A stretch of DNA of 64,000 nt from Datisca glomerata (lineage: Eukaryota; Streptophyta; Magnoliopsida; Cucurbitales; Datiscaceae), in contig QANY01002785.1 of NCBI GenBank assembly GCA_003255025.1, positions 528,043 to 592,042 on the forward strand, given 5' to 3'. A program made the position numbers and the translations under genes. The notes beneath the pieces were generated by a model, which was not told the origin of the DNA, did no database searches, and saw only the letters and a list, made by a program, of their open reading frames with translations. Shown one piece after another: positions 45,560 through 57,600 of this stretch (its first letter is position 1; each line of letters starts with the position of its first letter).

Positions 45560-47645
45560 GAGTGGTCTCGTTCGTGGCCTCAGCTGGCTCGATAGGTTAG
45601 GGAGGAATCTGTACGTTGCTATTCAGGAGAAGCTAAGTAGACGGTGGCCTTGGAGTAGGAGTAGGTAGGCAACCATCTGGCTGAGTAGGAGGTGGAAAAG
45701 GTGGGAGCTCAACGGCCTTCCCAGCTTACATGCACCGGGCACCAAAACCCTCTCATAGAAGACGTCCAAGGGGCGGGGGGGCAGCTGGTTGCTCTGAAGC
45801 TTCCTCATCATTGAGTGGGGAAACCTGAGAAACTTAAGTCCCACTCAAGATGGGTTTCCAAGATCTCATCGTGGCAGCTATCGTAGCCCATGGAGAACTC
45901 CAAGAGTAAGGCCTCAAACTCAGAAGACTCTTTGATTCTGACCCTCCGTTTGATTCCGAGAATGGATGTCCTGGGAGAGATTATTCTCCTGAACTTGGGA
46001 CTTCTCCTTCAGGATCCTCTCCTAGCCATGAAGGTTCTTTACGACCTTATCACACCCAACTAACCATGCCTCCACACCCCTATGAGAGCTAACAGCACAG
46101 GTCACCTCTACCTTTACCAAAGATAACTCTTCAAGGCTGGAAAATCTCCCCTAAGCATCCCTCAACTCCTTAACTCCAAAATCTTACTTTAAACATTAGT
46201 GAAATCTCAGTAGTCTCGAGCACCTAGTCCTTGTCGCGCCTGGGGTGAGCCAACATCACCACATATGAGAAAAGTATGTAAAGAGCACCGTGTAAAAACA
46301 AAGCAGAGCAAAAAGGAGTTAAAGAAAATAAGAAAACAGAGAAGGAAGAAGTTCTTACATTCAAGGTATGCTCATGAAGCCGTTAGGTAGCCCCATTCAA
46401 AGCCTCTCATGAAGGCGTCTGCCTTTCTCGTTATCCACGTGCTTTTACCATCAATAATACATTTTACCTCATTCTGGGTTCGAGCCTAAGGATCAGGTTG
46501 ACCAGCCTCCGTAGGCTCAGCAAGAAACATCAGGGCCTTGTGTTTTTGGCGAGCATGAGAACCTTGCTGGTCAGAGCCTGAGTGAGCAGACCCATGAGAT
46601 CAAGATGCAAGCCTCTCCATCTCTAGGTCAATCACCTCATTTTGAGTCTGAGGTAGAGACAGAAGTTGAGGTGATCGGCACGAGCCCCTAAAAGCTCTGT
46701 GGTCATTGTTGGACCTGCGATTTACCATGCTCTAGGGCTGAAAAATGAACAGATTTCTTGGGCAGGATTCTAATAGGTAGAGGCAGTTGAGCCAAAGGAG
46801 AAACCGCCGGCGAGGCTTGGTATGAAGGAATATGAGGAACGGGAGGAGTCAATGTTGAAGGAGGTGACACGAGTAACACCTTCTTCACCTTCAGTTGTGA
46901 TGAAGAAGAGGAGATGCGGGCAAAGACTTCCTCGCCTTGGAGTACTTCTTTTTAGCCTGGACCTCCTCCATCTTCTAGTCTTTGGAAACGTTAAGATATT
47001 GCTTGGCCTTCTTAGAGGGAGGCACATCTCCATCCAATCATGAATGAATAAAGCAATGACACTAAGTCTGTAAAAGAAAAACAAAAATCAGGAAGCTTGG
47101 GTAAGCTCGTACAATTTGCTAAAGGAAGTTTCGGTCCACAAGAATCGTTGTGGGCTACACTCGACTCCTCCAAAGGTTCAAGATACAACCCGACTTGGAA
47201 TAGGGATTCGGGTAAAGTAAGTGCGTTGTATGCTCTCTGCTCCACGAGAAGCTCTACCAAGCTCAAAATTTGAGACTATAGATGGGTTGGAAACCTCTTT
47301 GGCCTCTTCTTTCCCACTACATAGAAGAAAGAAAGAACAAGTAACCCAAGCAAAGTATGAATAGTCTACCCCTTTCCCATAGCACGAGCTCGCCAACAAT
47401 CCCAAAAGCTCATGGAATTGGGTACGCAAGTTCCTGGTCCCCTGGAAGACTCTCCTAAAACCCAAAAATCATGAACCAACTGTCTTTCCACTCCTTGTAC
47501 CAGGTGGGGATGCCACTAACAGTCCCATTCATCCCCCGAGATCGATTACTGATGTAGTCCACCCCTGAACTCGAGGAGGAGCCACTTTCACTTTTGTTAT
47601 TGGGAGGGGTTTTTAGCTGGAACATGAAGTCAGACTCGTCCACTG
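45560..47645 (-). pseudogene. Antisense extra ORF of a Tat-type gypsy element, decayed
   Basis: Minus-strand coding, opposite to the adjoining pol. The N-terminal part (47643-47455) has 'GIPTWYKEWKDSWFMIFGF', which resembles the WK-x-(R/S)-(F/W)-F-(F/I)-x-x-G core of the 'putative gypsy type transposon' family (Transposase_28). It is followed in the next frame by 47465-47178 (hydrophobic, 'QFHELLGLLASSCYGKG') and then a long low-complexity, serine/proline-rich and charged region to about 45600. Extra antisense ORFs at this location are described for Tat/Retand elements; their function is unknown. Multiple frameshifts; the C-terminal part is the least certain. Confidence 0.6.
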
Positions 47646-47659
47646 TGAAGTCCTCACTG

Positions 47660-50399
47660 CAAATAGTATTGTTAATAGTATTTTTTTTCTAACTGGTTGG
47701 TTATCGACAATTATAGTGTGGATACTTCTGGTAAAATATGGCTTTCCCATGACCCATCTATTTTTTATATTACACTTATCCTTTACACTGACCCGATGAT
47801 TCATTGTAGCATTAAGAAGAATAAACCTAGTGTTGAATTGTTGTTCATTGTGATCTATGCTAATGATGCTAACTAAAGCTGCTTTGGAATGATCTGATTA
47901 ATATCTACTCTAATACAGTCTAAAATCCTCGAATTCTTTTATGAGATTTTATTGAGATTATGGATCCTAATAAGAAAAGGGGTTGATCCATGTCTTGGGA
48001 TAAGGTCATGAGGACTTTATAGACTGTGCTTCTAATATTGAAGTGAGTGATCTGACATAGAATGGATCCTATTTAATTTGGTCAAATCATCAAACAAGAG
48101 AGGGAAGTATTATGGAGAAAAATGATAGAGTAATGGTGAATGAGTATTGGGACAGCTTATTTAATAGGGCAGTGGATTATTAGTTAATGCACCAATAAAA
48201 AATCATCATTCAAATTCCTTAAGCTTTGGATTGGCATGAATGGCTATTTTGAAACAGTGGAGAAAGCCTGGAACATACCTATGTAGGGTAATGTTATGTT
48301 CAATCTTGCTAAAAAGCTTACATAAGTAAAACAAGCCTTGAGAAAATTCAACCTACACAATTGCAATGATATTTCTAAAAGGGTTTTGGAAGCTAGGGAA
48401 AGTCTTAAGCTGGCTAATCAACATCTCGATGCAACCCCATCCCGGTAGAAGCTTAACAAATATCAAAGGAAGCTACCAAACAGTATATTGAATGGAAAAT
48501 GGTTGAAGTGAGTTTTTGTATGCAGAAATCAAGAGTCTCCTAGATGAATTTGGGAGACAACACACTACATTTTTCTTTAATGATGTATCTCATAGAAGAA
48601 AAGCTCAAATCGTGCTACTTACTAATAATGGTAACCTAATGGATGATCCTTCTATTATTCAAGGCAATATAATCACTTTCATCACAATCTATTGGGCACT
48701 TAGAACCCAGTCCTTCATATAGATTGGGATATCATCAAGAGTGTCATCCCTTTCAAGGTAAAGCCTGAAATGTGTAACTGTTTAACCAAAGATTTTACTG
48801 TAGAGGAGGTGAAGGATACATCCTTCTCTTTTAATGACAACAAAACACCAGATCCCGATGGCTTTTCAACTAGCTTTTTCAAAGGAACCTAGCAGGTATT
48901 AAAGGGATGGATGTAAGTGAAGCTATTCTACAATTCATCCAAAATAGAGAATTACTCAATCAGTTCAATGCAACAACAATCACTCAAATTCCCAAGATCC
49001 CTAACCCAACTAGAGTTACTGAATATAGGCCTAGAGCCTGCTGTAATTTAGTTTACAAATGTATTACCAAGATGCTAGCCAACAGATTGAAGCATGTGCT
49101 CCCTGATCTGATTAGCTTAAATCAAACTTCTTTTATGCATGGTAGGTCCATATCTGACAATATACTACTCTCTTAGGAAATCATGTGGGGTTATCACGGG
49201 GAATCTCAGAATCCTGGGTGCACTTTCTAAGTGGATTTACTAAAAGCATATGAAAGTTTGAGCTAGTTTTTTCTTGGCAAAGTGTTGTAGGGTGTTGACC
49301 TTCCTTCTAAATTCATTAATTGGACTATGGATTTCGTTACCACTCCAACCTACTCATTTGGCATGAATGAAGGTCTTCAAGGCTTCTTTGAAGGTGGTAG
49401 AAGGCTAAGGCAAGGATATCCCACATCTCCTTACCTTTTATTCTATCTATGGAAGTTTTAACAGGTATACTGAATTAGTGTGCTTCTCTTCCATCGTTCC
49501 AATACCATTGGAGATGCAAAAGAGACAAAATAGTAAATTTGTGCTTTACTAATGACTTGTTAGCGTTCTGTAAAGTGGACCTGAGTTCTATAAAAATTGT
49601 CAAGCCTAGAATTGACCTGTTCAATAGTTTATTTGGTTTGATACCAAGTGAATCAAAGAGTATTGTGTTTTTCTCTAGTGTTGATATTTTTTTGCAACAA
49701 AGCATCTTATGTGAAACAAGTTTCAACAAGGGCTCCCTTCCTCTCAAGTATCTAGGGATTCCACTCATCTCCATTAAGCTCGATAAAGTGCATTGAAATT
49801 TTAGTTGATAGGATTATTAAGAGGACAAAGTTTTAGGAGGATAAGCATCTTTTGTATGCAGGTAGATTACAACTAATTAAGGCCATTCTTGAGATGATTT
49901 TTTATCCTATAGAGAAGGGTGGCTTAGGCATAAAAGACAGCAATCCAGAATATAGCAGGTGTAGCAAAACATTTCTGGAGATTGGTAATTAGATCCAAAG
50001 AATCTCTCTATATTGCATGGTGTAATAGTAACCTCCTAAAAGAACATTACATCTTCATAGTTAAAATGTCAATTGATCCTTCCTAATCTTGGAGAAAACT
50101 TCTCAAAACTAGTGACAAGTGTAAAAGTTATTGTGTTCTCCTCTCACTTCTAAGAAAATTGTTAGAATGAAGAGAGAAAGATTTGGTTTCTTAATATTGA
50201 AAAAATTTTACATGTAGACCTTAATTTCTTGGATAAATGGAATTAACTTCCAAGGAGAGAGGGGCATGTTTGTTCTAAGGGTTCATCTAGTGTATCTTAT
50301 TTTAACTTTGTATCTTGTAATCATGGGGTATGCTCCTTGTATTTGTTTAAATGTGTTTTCTTTTGGTTAAATAAAATTTACCTTTTGACCGGAAAAAAT
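47660..50399 (+). mobile_element. LINE (non-LTR) retrotransposon, 5'-truncated and decayed
   Basis: It begins within the endonuclease domain (RIW.LWDP-like block near 47715-47770, broken). A segment with 'HRRKAQIVLLTNNGNLMDDP' lies at 48516-48722. RT starts at 48907 ('NATTITQIPKIPNPTRVTEY', 'CCNLVYKCITKMLANRLKHV', 'MHGRSISDNILLS'). It continues in broken frames, including 'RLRQGYPTSPYL' where D is expected before P. The catalytic box 'LCFTNDLLAFCK' has T-N-D in place of A-D-D. The C-terminal RT ends with 'GSLPLKYLGIPLISIKLDK' (49539-49796), followed by fragments of the reductase linker. The 3' end is 'ttaaataaaatttacc...ggaaaaaata'. Sits between the gypsy antisense ORF and the CACTA transposase. 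Confidence 0.85.
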
Positions 50400-51690
50400 A
50401 TGTACCTCTCGCACTTGTTGGAGAAGCATAATAACCTTTAACACTGCATCCATATAAGTTTTCATGTGCATAAAAATCATTGATTGTCCACACTAAGATG
50501 TCTATAAATGTTAAATGCTCTTCCTGACATGCATCATACGTCTCAATTCTCACTTCCCAATGAATTTTAAGATCATCAATCTAAGGTGCCAAATAAACAT
50601 CAATACCATTCCCCAGCTGCCTAAGACCAACTATGAACAATGTTAATATCTTTTTTTCCTCTTCATGCACAACCATGGAAGGAGATTATATATTACAATA
50701 ATCATAGGCCACTAACAATATTTACTACAAAGGGAACTAAATTGACTTATCCCATAAGTTGCAATAGCTAGTCGAAGGTGTCTTGGCTCTGTAGCAAACT
50801 CTGGCCACATGTGGTCTAGAAACATCCAAGATGGAGAATCGGCTGGGTCACATAATTTATCATCCATTTCTCTAGCATAAGAATGCCATGGAAAATTCTT
50901 TGCAATATGACTACTCTTATACATTGGTTTGCACCGTGGAATAGTTGGAAAGTGCTATAATACCTTTTCACACACACATTTTTTCGCCCCTAACAATTTT
51001 TTTGATGGTTTCCATCTCGAGACAGCACATACAAGCATACAATTGATTCTTCATGCTTATTCTATATAAAATGCAATCATTAGGACACACATGTAAATTT
51101 TCATACTCCATTCATAAAGCACACAATGTTTTGTTAGCCTAATAGAACAAAAAAGGAACTCGATTACCATCTGAAAGAATTCCCTCCAATACATTCAACA
51201 AATCTAAAAAACTTGTGTCATTCAACTAATATATAGCCTTTAAACTGTACAACTTCACCAATGCTAATAATTTTGTAATCATTTTACAATTGAGGTACAC
51301 AATGACTTCTCAGTGTCATCAAGAATCTTTTCAAAATTTTCAAGACCATCAAAATAAAAATCTTCTACAGCTTCAACCATTTCTACAATATATTCATAGT
51401 CATTAATATAACTTTAGATCTTTCTCTTCTTCGTTTACACTAAATGGCTTTTTTGGGGAAGTTAGTTTTCCATGCCATACCCATGTTTGATACCCTTGAG
51501 CTAGATCATTAGTGAATAAGGGCTTTTTTACCTTAGAAAAAGTGTAATGTTTTAGATTCCCACATTTCAGACACGGGCAAGATAAGTAACAAGGGTTACT
51601 ACCATGTTGTAATGCATACCATAGGAAATATTCAACCTCAATGTCATAATTTGTAGATGCTTTATCCATAAACATCAAATCCATCTTAAG
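50400..51690 (-). pseudogene. CACTA (En/Spm) transposase, TNP2-like, decayed
   Basis: The minus strand starts at 51684 with 'MDLMFMDKASTNYDIEVEYF' and 'CYLSCPCLKCGNLKHYTF', the Cys-containing transposase-associated N-terminal domain. Fragments follow at 50924-50712 ('LCDPADSPSWMFLDHMWPEF', 'EPRHLRLAIATYGISQF') and about 50580-50410 ('IETYDACQEEHLTFIDILVW', 'TINDFYAHENLYGCSVKG'), the Transposase_21 core. Stops and gaps separate the blocks, and the C-terminal part is missing where the LINE 3' end lies. It would cut and join the ends of CACTA elements. Confidence 0.85.
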
Positions 51691-52189
51691 AATTCAAAAT
51701 GATATGCAAAACACATCATCTATTACCCAAATAGATCGGAATTTCTTAATTTGAATTCATTAAAATTTTCAAAACCAATGTAACCACATTTGCTTTATAA
51801 TACGAATCAAACATTATTTATATCGAATATTATCAATCAGCACACAAAACTTTTATCAAAACCATTGAAACATTATTCTTAGAAGAAATATTCGTGATGC
51901 CCTAATATTAGAAAGGGAGGAAACATTACCTTCAGAGTTATAGCCACGTGAAGATCAAAAGGAGAAGGCGATGAATGACCAAATGGAGAAGAAGAAAGAA
52001 ACAAAGCCACACGAAGATCGACCCCTCTTAAAGGCCAACATGCTTGTTAATGGATTTTCTAATATCAAAGAAAAAGAAAGAAAATTTATCTGACGATTAA
52101 TTATGAAGGTGGAGAAATGCATTGTCGTCAATGTGAATCATGGTCAGATGGTAAACATAAAGATGACAACATGCCGCAAAAATTTAATC
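51691..52189 (-). other. CACTA 5' region
   Basis: Upstream of the transposase start. Contains AT-rich sequence and purine-rich 'gaagaagaaagaaac' but no further ORF; apparently untranslated sequence leading to the element end. Confidence 0.45.
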
Positions 52190-52430
52190 TATTACGACTA
52201 GTGTGCTTGGTATCGCCGTACATGGTAATATCTCACGTAACATCTTTGTCTTGTAGAGTATTATTATGACGGTGCCTATGGACACCGTCGTATATAAAGA
52301 ATACGATGATGATTCCTCACACTTTCATGTTTGAAAGAAAAAAGGAGCAGTATAATACGACGGTGGCTATATCCACCGTCGTATTTAAATACTAAATACG
52401 AAAGTTGGTATACCCAACTTCGTATGTCAA
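52190..52430. repeat. Palindromic subterminal repeats of the CACTA element
   Basis: Three consecutive dyads. 52268-52289 has gacggtg...caccgtc arms. 52355-52384 has perfect 12-bp arms (atacgacggtgg / ccaccgtcgtat) around a 6-bp centre. 52396-52425 has atacgaaagttgg / ccaactt-cgtat arms. Short motifs repeated near the ends are typical transposase-binding sites in CACTA elements. A terminal CACTA sequence closing this side was not found. Confidence 0.7.
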
Positions 52431-53320
52431 GATTATGTCATATTTGAAAATTTATTTTTTGTTTCCCTCATATGCTCATTTTATCATTATCTCAATCCCT
52501 GCAATCTGAGAAAATACGGCCTATACAGTATATAACTACATAGAAGATCACTACTAGAATATTACTACACAGAATATGACTATATATATTCAGGCTTAAA
52601 CAATTTGCAAATGAAAAGCTTTAAATCACACTAAATCACCTATATGCAAATCAGAAGAAAGAAACCTATACCTAGCTCTATGCCTCAACAAGTAACCCAA
52701 AATTATCTAAGATGAGAACATATATTCATCAAAATGATCAGCCTGCTCAGATCATACTTCATCAAGCTCTTCTCATGTATACATTATTTTCTACTTAAAC
52801 TGTCACAAATTATAACAATTACGTTAGTATACTATCTTCATTGACTCCATCATCAACAGTTATAGGCCCAACCTGAAGTATACACATCTCAAGTGCTTAT
52901 GACACAACAAATTATATCCACCACCATAAGTGGAATGACAAGAAAGTAATAACAAAATGGAAGAATGGAATTAATGGATTAAGGAGAGAAGAACAATGAT
53001 AGACAAATATGCAAATATATAGTGGGCTTGCAATAAACTCTACTTCAACATGCTCTTTTCCCTTAAGAAGTCCGGTCGTATAGAAATGAAAATAAGAAAG
53101 AATAAAAACATGTCATTTGACTTTGAATAACTAAAAGAAGTCTTTTCCTCTTGCACTTTCAATCTTTAATCACAACAAAGAAAACAATTTTAAGGAATGA
53201 TATTTTGAATAAAGGGCAGAAGCATTTTCTGAATGATACTTTTTCTTTATCAATGTTTTGTATATGACATACCCTAGGGGAGAAACATTTTCTCTTCAAC
53301 TAGATACAACCTCACTTTTC
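52431..53320. other. Unassigned AT-rich sequence
   Basis: No ORF above noise, no repeat seen. A 'cactactagaa' at 52549 looks like a CACTA terminus but points the wrong way for the adjoining transposase. Confidence 0.35.
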
Positions 53321-53380
53321 AGAGATAGAACCATTAAAAGAAGCATTTAATAAGAAATAAGTCATGAAAATAAACCATAT
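53321..53380. repeat. 60-bp direct repeat, copy 1
   Basis: 'agatagaaccattaaaagaa' through 'taagtcatgaaaa' is repeated at 54819-54878 with about three differences. The two copies bracket the pararetrovirus-like region. Confidence 0.85.
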
Positions 53381-53399
53381 TCAAATTAGTTTTATATGA

Positions 53400-54760
53400 A
53401 AGATTTATTAAAGGTTTTTCATTTAGGGATTCGTTAGGATTAGATTCATTAAGAACATCAACCTTATTTTCAAATTTGTCTAATTATTTTCCTATTGTAA
53501 TTAGACTTTGATTGGTATAATTGAGTTGTTCAACTAACTTTTTATTTGGTTCTTCCTCCTTTGCAATCTTGAAAGGAGAAGTAGTGATTAAAGAATTTTT
53601 ATGATTAATCATAATTTTTTCAGGAGGAGGATGACTAGCAGAAACTACACTGGAGTCTTCCTTGATCCATTTAGATTTAGAAATGAAATTAATATTTTTC
53701 TCATATATATCCTCGATATAATCAACAAAAATTATGTCAACTCTAAATTCTTGCATGAATGCTCTCCATTCAGCAAGTATGATTCTTCTTTGGTCCATTT
53801 TATATTTTTCTCTGAACCTATTTTGTCTATTTAGATTAGTTGGGTCATCATTATGTTGGGTTAGAACTTCCTAATCAAGTTTGTATTCTTGGCTTAGGGT
53901 TCCTAAATTTAGGATTAAGAGTTGTGGATTAACAGGAGGAATGGTTCCATGGAAATTCGATTCAGTGGGGGTTTCAGCTTCGTCAGATTGACTCATTATC
54001 AAATATTGGCTGACTAACTTGAGAATGTGTGGTTATGCCTTTAGGTCTTAAATTTTTTATTTTTTTAATTCTTGTTCTAATTGTTAAATCCTAAGATCTT
54101 GATCATTATTAATGGATTATCCATAAAAGGAATTTCTAGGGGTACTAGATTGGCTATATTCCCTAATTTTAGAACTAGAAGATGATTGAAAGTTAATTAT
54201 AACAGTGTCATATATGTACTGCTGGATGTATTCTACATCTTCAATTGGGCGTTGTAATGAGTGGGTTTGCTTTCATTGGTTAAAAGCCAATTTGAAGGCA
54301 AAGTGACATTAGACCACCTAAATATTTTAAGGACTCTAATATTGGCATTACTTTGGCTGAATTTTATCAACATGATTTGATTTTAGGACTCCTATTGATG
54401 GCTTGAGAATTCATATTTATTTTGGTCACTTTGTAATGTATTCTAAAAATTAAAGCTAGGGGTTGGGTACCTTCTAGGACTTGGTAACCACTAGTTTTAA
54501 TATTCAAAGTTCAAGTTTTTAGAATATGGGAGTCTGTTAGACCAATAGACAAATCTGGAAAATAATTGAGATGGATTCAATTGAGGGAAAGTAATTGACA
54601 AGTGAGGATTCAATTAATCCTAAAATACGTTCATTAAAATTTATAAATCTTGCATCTCACAAGGCTAATAAGACAGAGGTATTTAGGCCTCTTCTTCTGA
54701 TGTTTAATCGCATTGGGAGAAAGTAATTGACAAGTTTCATGCTCTTTCCCAAGAGCGTAT
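53400..54760 (-). pseudogene. Endogenous pararetrovirus-like fragment (Caulimoviridae-like), decayed
   Basis: On minus, a region near 54520-54330 keeps 'KTSGYQVLEG' and 'FRIHYKVTK', a pattern of plant pararetrovirus movement-protein-like polyproteins. A serine-rich linker follows. The 104-codon stretch 53798-53484 then contains 'EWRAFMQEFRVDI' and 'VEQLNYTNQSLITIGK', which I recognise as the block before coat-type sequence in these polyproteins. It would be part of a polyprotein for encapsidation and movement, but stops and frameshifts interrupt it throughout and no replication domains are visible, so it is inactive. Assigned from memory of the family pattern; a retrotransposon with a similar region is the alternative. 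Confidence 0.45.
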
Positions 54761-54818
54761 AATTTTTCAATTGTTTCTACATGACTTATTTCTTATTAAA
54801 TAAGGGGAACAATATTCA

Positions 54819-54878
54819 AAGATAGAACCATTAAAAGAAGCATTTAATAAGAAATAAGTCATGAAAAGAAACCATAAA
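54819..54878. repeat. 60-bp direct repeat, copy 2
   Basis: Partner of 53321-53380, same orientation, 1.5 kb apart. Confidence 0.85.
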
Positions 54879-54959
54879 AGTTTCCTACTTATAGACTATA
54901 CAAGGATTAAAATATTACAGTTAATTTACAGGAATATAAAAATTTTATATTAACAAATT

Positions 54960-55400
54960 ACAACTCCTAGGATCGTGGCAATATCTCCGCAAAATTAGTG
55001 TAACTTTCCAACATAGCAATATGTGCTTATTTCTCCAACCTAAAAATATTTAGGTAAGTCATTTTCTTTAAGCATCGATTTTTCAAAATCTTGTAGGATT
55101 GTTCTTTGTCTCAACAATACCGTTTTGTTGTGAAGTTCTAGGTGTAGTCAAACCATTTTCAACACAAAAGTTTTTGTAGCTTTCATTGTCAAATTCACCA
55201 CTGTGATCACTTTTTTTTCATATAAGAAAACCTTTTTTTTTTCATTTAGAATGTTCTTTCCGAGTTTTGTATAAATTTAATTGCTTGTTTTTTATGTTTT
55301 AAGAACATAAACTCAAGTGAATCTTGTATAATAATCTACGATAATAAAAGCATACTGATTTCCATGCAAGTGGTGAGCTTAGAAGGTCCAAATAAATCAC
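54960..55400 (-). pseudogene. Copia integrase fragment, decayed
   Basis: Minus strand, shifted frames: 'MEISMLLLS' and 'LEFMFLKHKKQAIKF' (remnants of the core with the first Asp), then 'SDHSGEFDNESYKNFCVENG' (second Asp) and 'TTPRTSQQNGIVETKN' (third catalytic Glu). A poly-T run near 55212 and 55236 breaks the frame. This is a different copia family from D and E by its sequence. Confidence 0.8.
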
Positions 55401-55402
55401 TA

Positions 55403-57600
55403 TGCGTCGCAATGTGCATGCGACGTGGAGCGGTGATTGAAAATTTATTTTTTGAAAAAAAAAATTTGAGTCGCCACAATCATTTTAGGGTGTGATTGGT
55501 CACCTAATTTTAAAATAAAAATTTTAGTCTTCATAAACTCAAAATAGGTTCGAGAGTCATGTATGTGTGGGAAGGTGTTAACACCCCACAATACTCATTA
55601 TTAAAATAGTTATCAAATTCAAACAAATGCTATCTAAATTATATTAGAAAAATAAATAAATAAAAGGTGAAGAATTTTATTTTTGAAATGCCCCATTAGG
55701 TATTGCCTTTTTGTCATAAAAATGAAACAAGATAAGTGACCCTTAATGGGTGGTTCCAGGACCACTGAAAAGTAATTTTTTTTATTTTTTGAAAGTCAAA
55801 GCATTGTTGGAGTTATTCTCGGTATCTCAAAAAATAACTCTTCACCTCAGTTCGAGAAATTTGGTATCCCAAAAATCTCAAGATCCGTCATCGGAATTTT
55901 TAGTAAAAAAAGATTGATGAAGATGATAAAATTTCAATTTACATGTAATTTTGTAACTCAAACATATACATATTATATAATCATAAGTGAATGAGTAGTG
56001 GATCACAAACATGATAATATAAGAGTGCTACATATATAAATATATAAACAAAAGTTATATTAATACCTAAAAAGGGTAAAAGAAATAAACAGATAAAAAA
56101 GTCAGAATCACATGAGTTGTATGATGATAAAGTGGAGAAAATGTAAGGTAGACGATGAAAATGCAAAACATATAAAAGAAGAGAAATGTTATAAAAGAAG
56201 AGAAATGTAGAAGACATAAAGTGAAGTGAGTATTAAAATAAATATACAAAAACAAACAAAGAAGAGGAAATTAGAATAAAATGAATATATTTAAAAAACC
56301 AAAAAATAAAGGGGAGGGAGACAAGCGGCAGCTTGTGTATAGAGGGTGCATCACCCTCTGTCTTATATAATATAACTATAAATGATTTTTATTTTTTAAA
56401 TAAATTAATATTAGAAATCTCAAAGTATAAATTTTTTTGTGTTTTAATATATCATTTTTATTTATTTTAGACTACTTAGTTCACTAATTACCATTATTTC
56501 ATTTCTTCCTTCATTGCTAATAAATAGCAAATGAATTATCATGGGTGGTAATTAATTCAAATAATTTTTACTAAAATAGCAACAAGATCTAAAAGTGAAA
56601 AGACTTATAAGAACATTAAAAAAATTTCAAAGCTTAAATATTTAGATAATCTTCATATAGATGTTTAAGTCTCTATTTTATGTATTTTTATGTATCAGAT
56701 ATTATCATAGGGGATTTTTGCAACAAATGTACACTTTCAACCCATTAAAGAGTTGATCACATTGACTTAATTTGCACCCCTCAAAGTTTTTATCTTCATC
56801 CTCATTTATTGAGTTGATGGCAAATATATCTCATTATCAAATTTGAAAGGAAAATCATAACTCAAGATTAAGAGTAAAAAATGAAGAAAACTTAACAAAC
56901 ACTTCTATTTTTGTTTATGGAAAATGAAACAAAGCATGTAACTACATGGGTATAAAGAAGAACGGATGAAGAACAATGAACAATATATTTTATTAACGGA
57001 GGTGCAAGAAATTTAAACTACATTAAAAAAATAATCGGAGAAGATGAATAATAGAATATGAATATAAATGAAAACTCTATTTCTTTCTCTCTTAAAAAAT
57101 CTTTCATATTTCTTACACACACTCTCTCTCTCTTAAAAGACCTCCATTTCTCTCTCTAAAAACCCTTCTTCTCTTTCTCACTCCCAAAATCCTCTTCTCA
57201 AGTGAAAACCCCCTCCTTATCTATAGGAAAAATTAGGGTTTCACTTTTTTTTTCTTTTAGTCCATATGCTACCTTTTTATATTTTTAGTTTTTAAACTTT
57301 TTCCTTATATTTTTAGTCCCTAGTCTATTTATCTATTTTAGACATTGGGCTTTTTTTGTTTTTCAAAAATCACACATTGTCTTATACTAGTAAATAGGCT
57401 AATAAATAAAATCTGTATATTTAAATTATTCGACCGGACAAAATACAGTATATACATTTGCCCCCTTTTGTTCACGCTTCTAAACTTAAAAGGTGTACAA
57501 AGGTTAAATATGTATTTTGATCGGTATGAGAAAACACTATATGGAATAGGAGATTAGAAACCTCCACTGATTTGGACTCTATGAAATTACATAATTAAAT
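55403..57600 (-). repeat. LTR of an Ogre/Tat-like gypsy element, copy 1
   Basis: From 55403 to about 56245 it matches 60806-61635 ('tcattttagggtgtgattgg', 'gtgtgggaaggtgttaacac'). It continues for another ~1.3 kb that the second copy lacks. Contains a pyrimidine-rich stretch (57080-57225, 'tctctctctcttaaaagacc'). Orientation is taken from the primer-binding site beside the second copy. The distal edge is unclear. Minus-strand open stretches at 55981-56255 are T-rich noise. Confidence 0.6.

Noticed and set aside
52549..52560. 'cactactagaat' as the terminus of the CACTA element
   Set aside because: It faces right, whereas the transposase at 50400-51690 needs a closing TAGTG on this side; probably chance.
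55981..56255. Hydrophobic minus-strand ORFs that look like membrane proteins
   Set aside because: Phe/Leu/Ile-rich because of AT-rich LTR sequence; the second LTR copy does not keep the frame.
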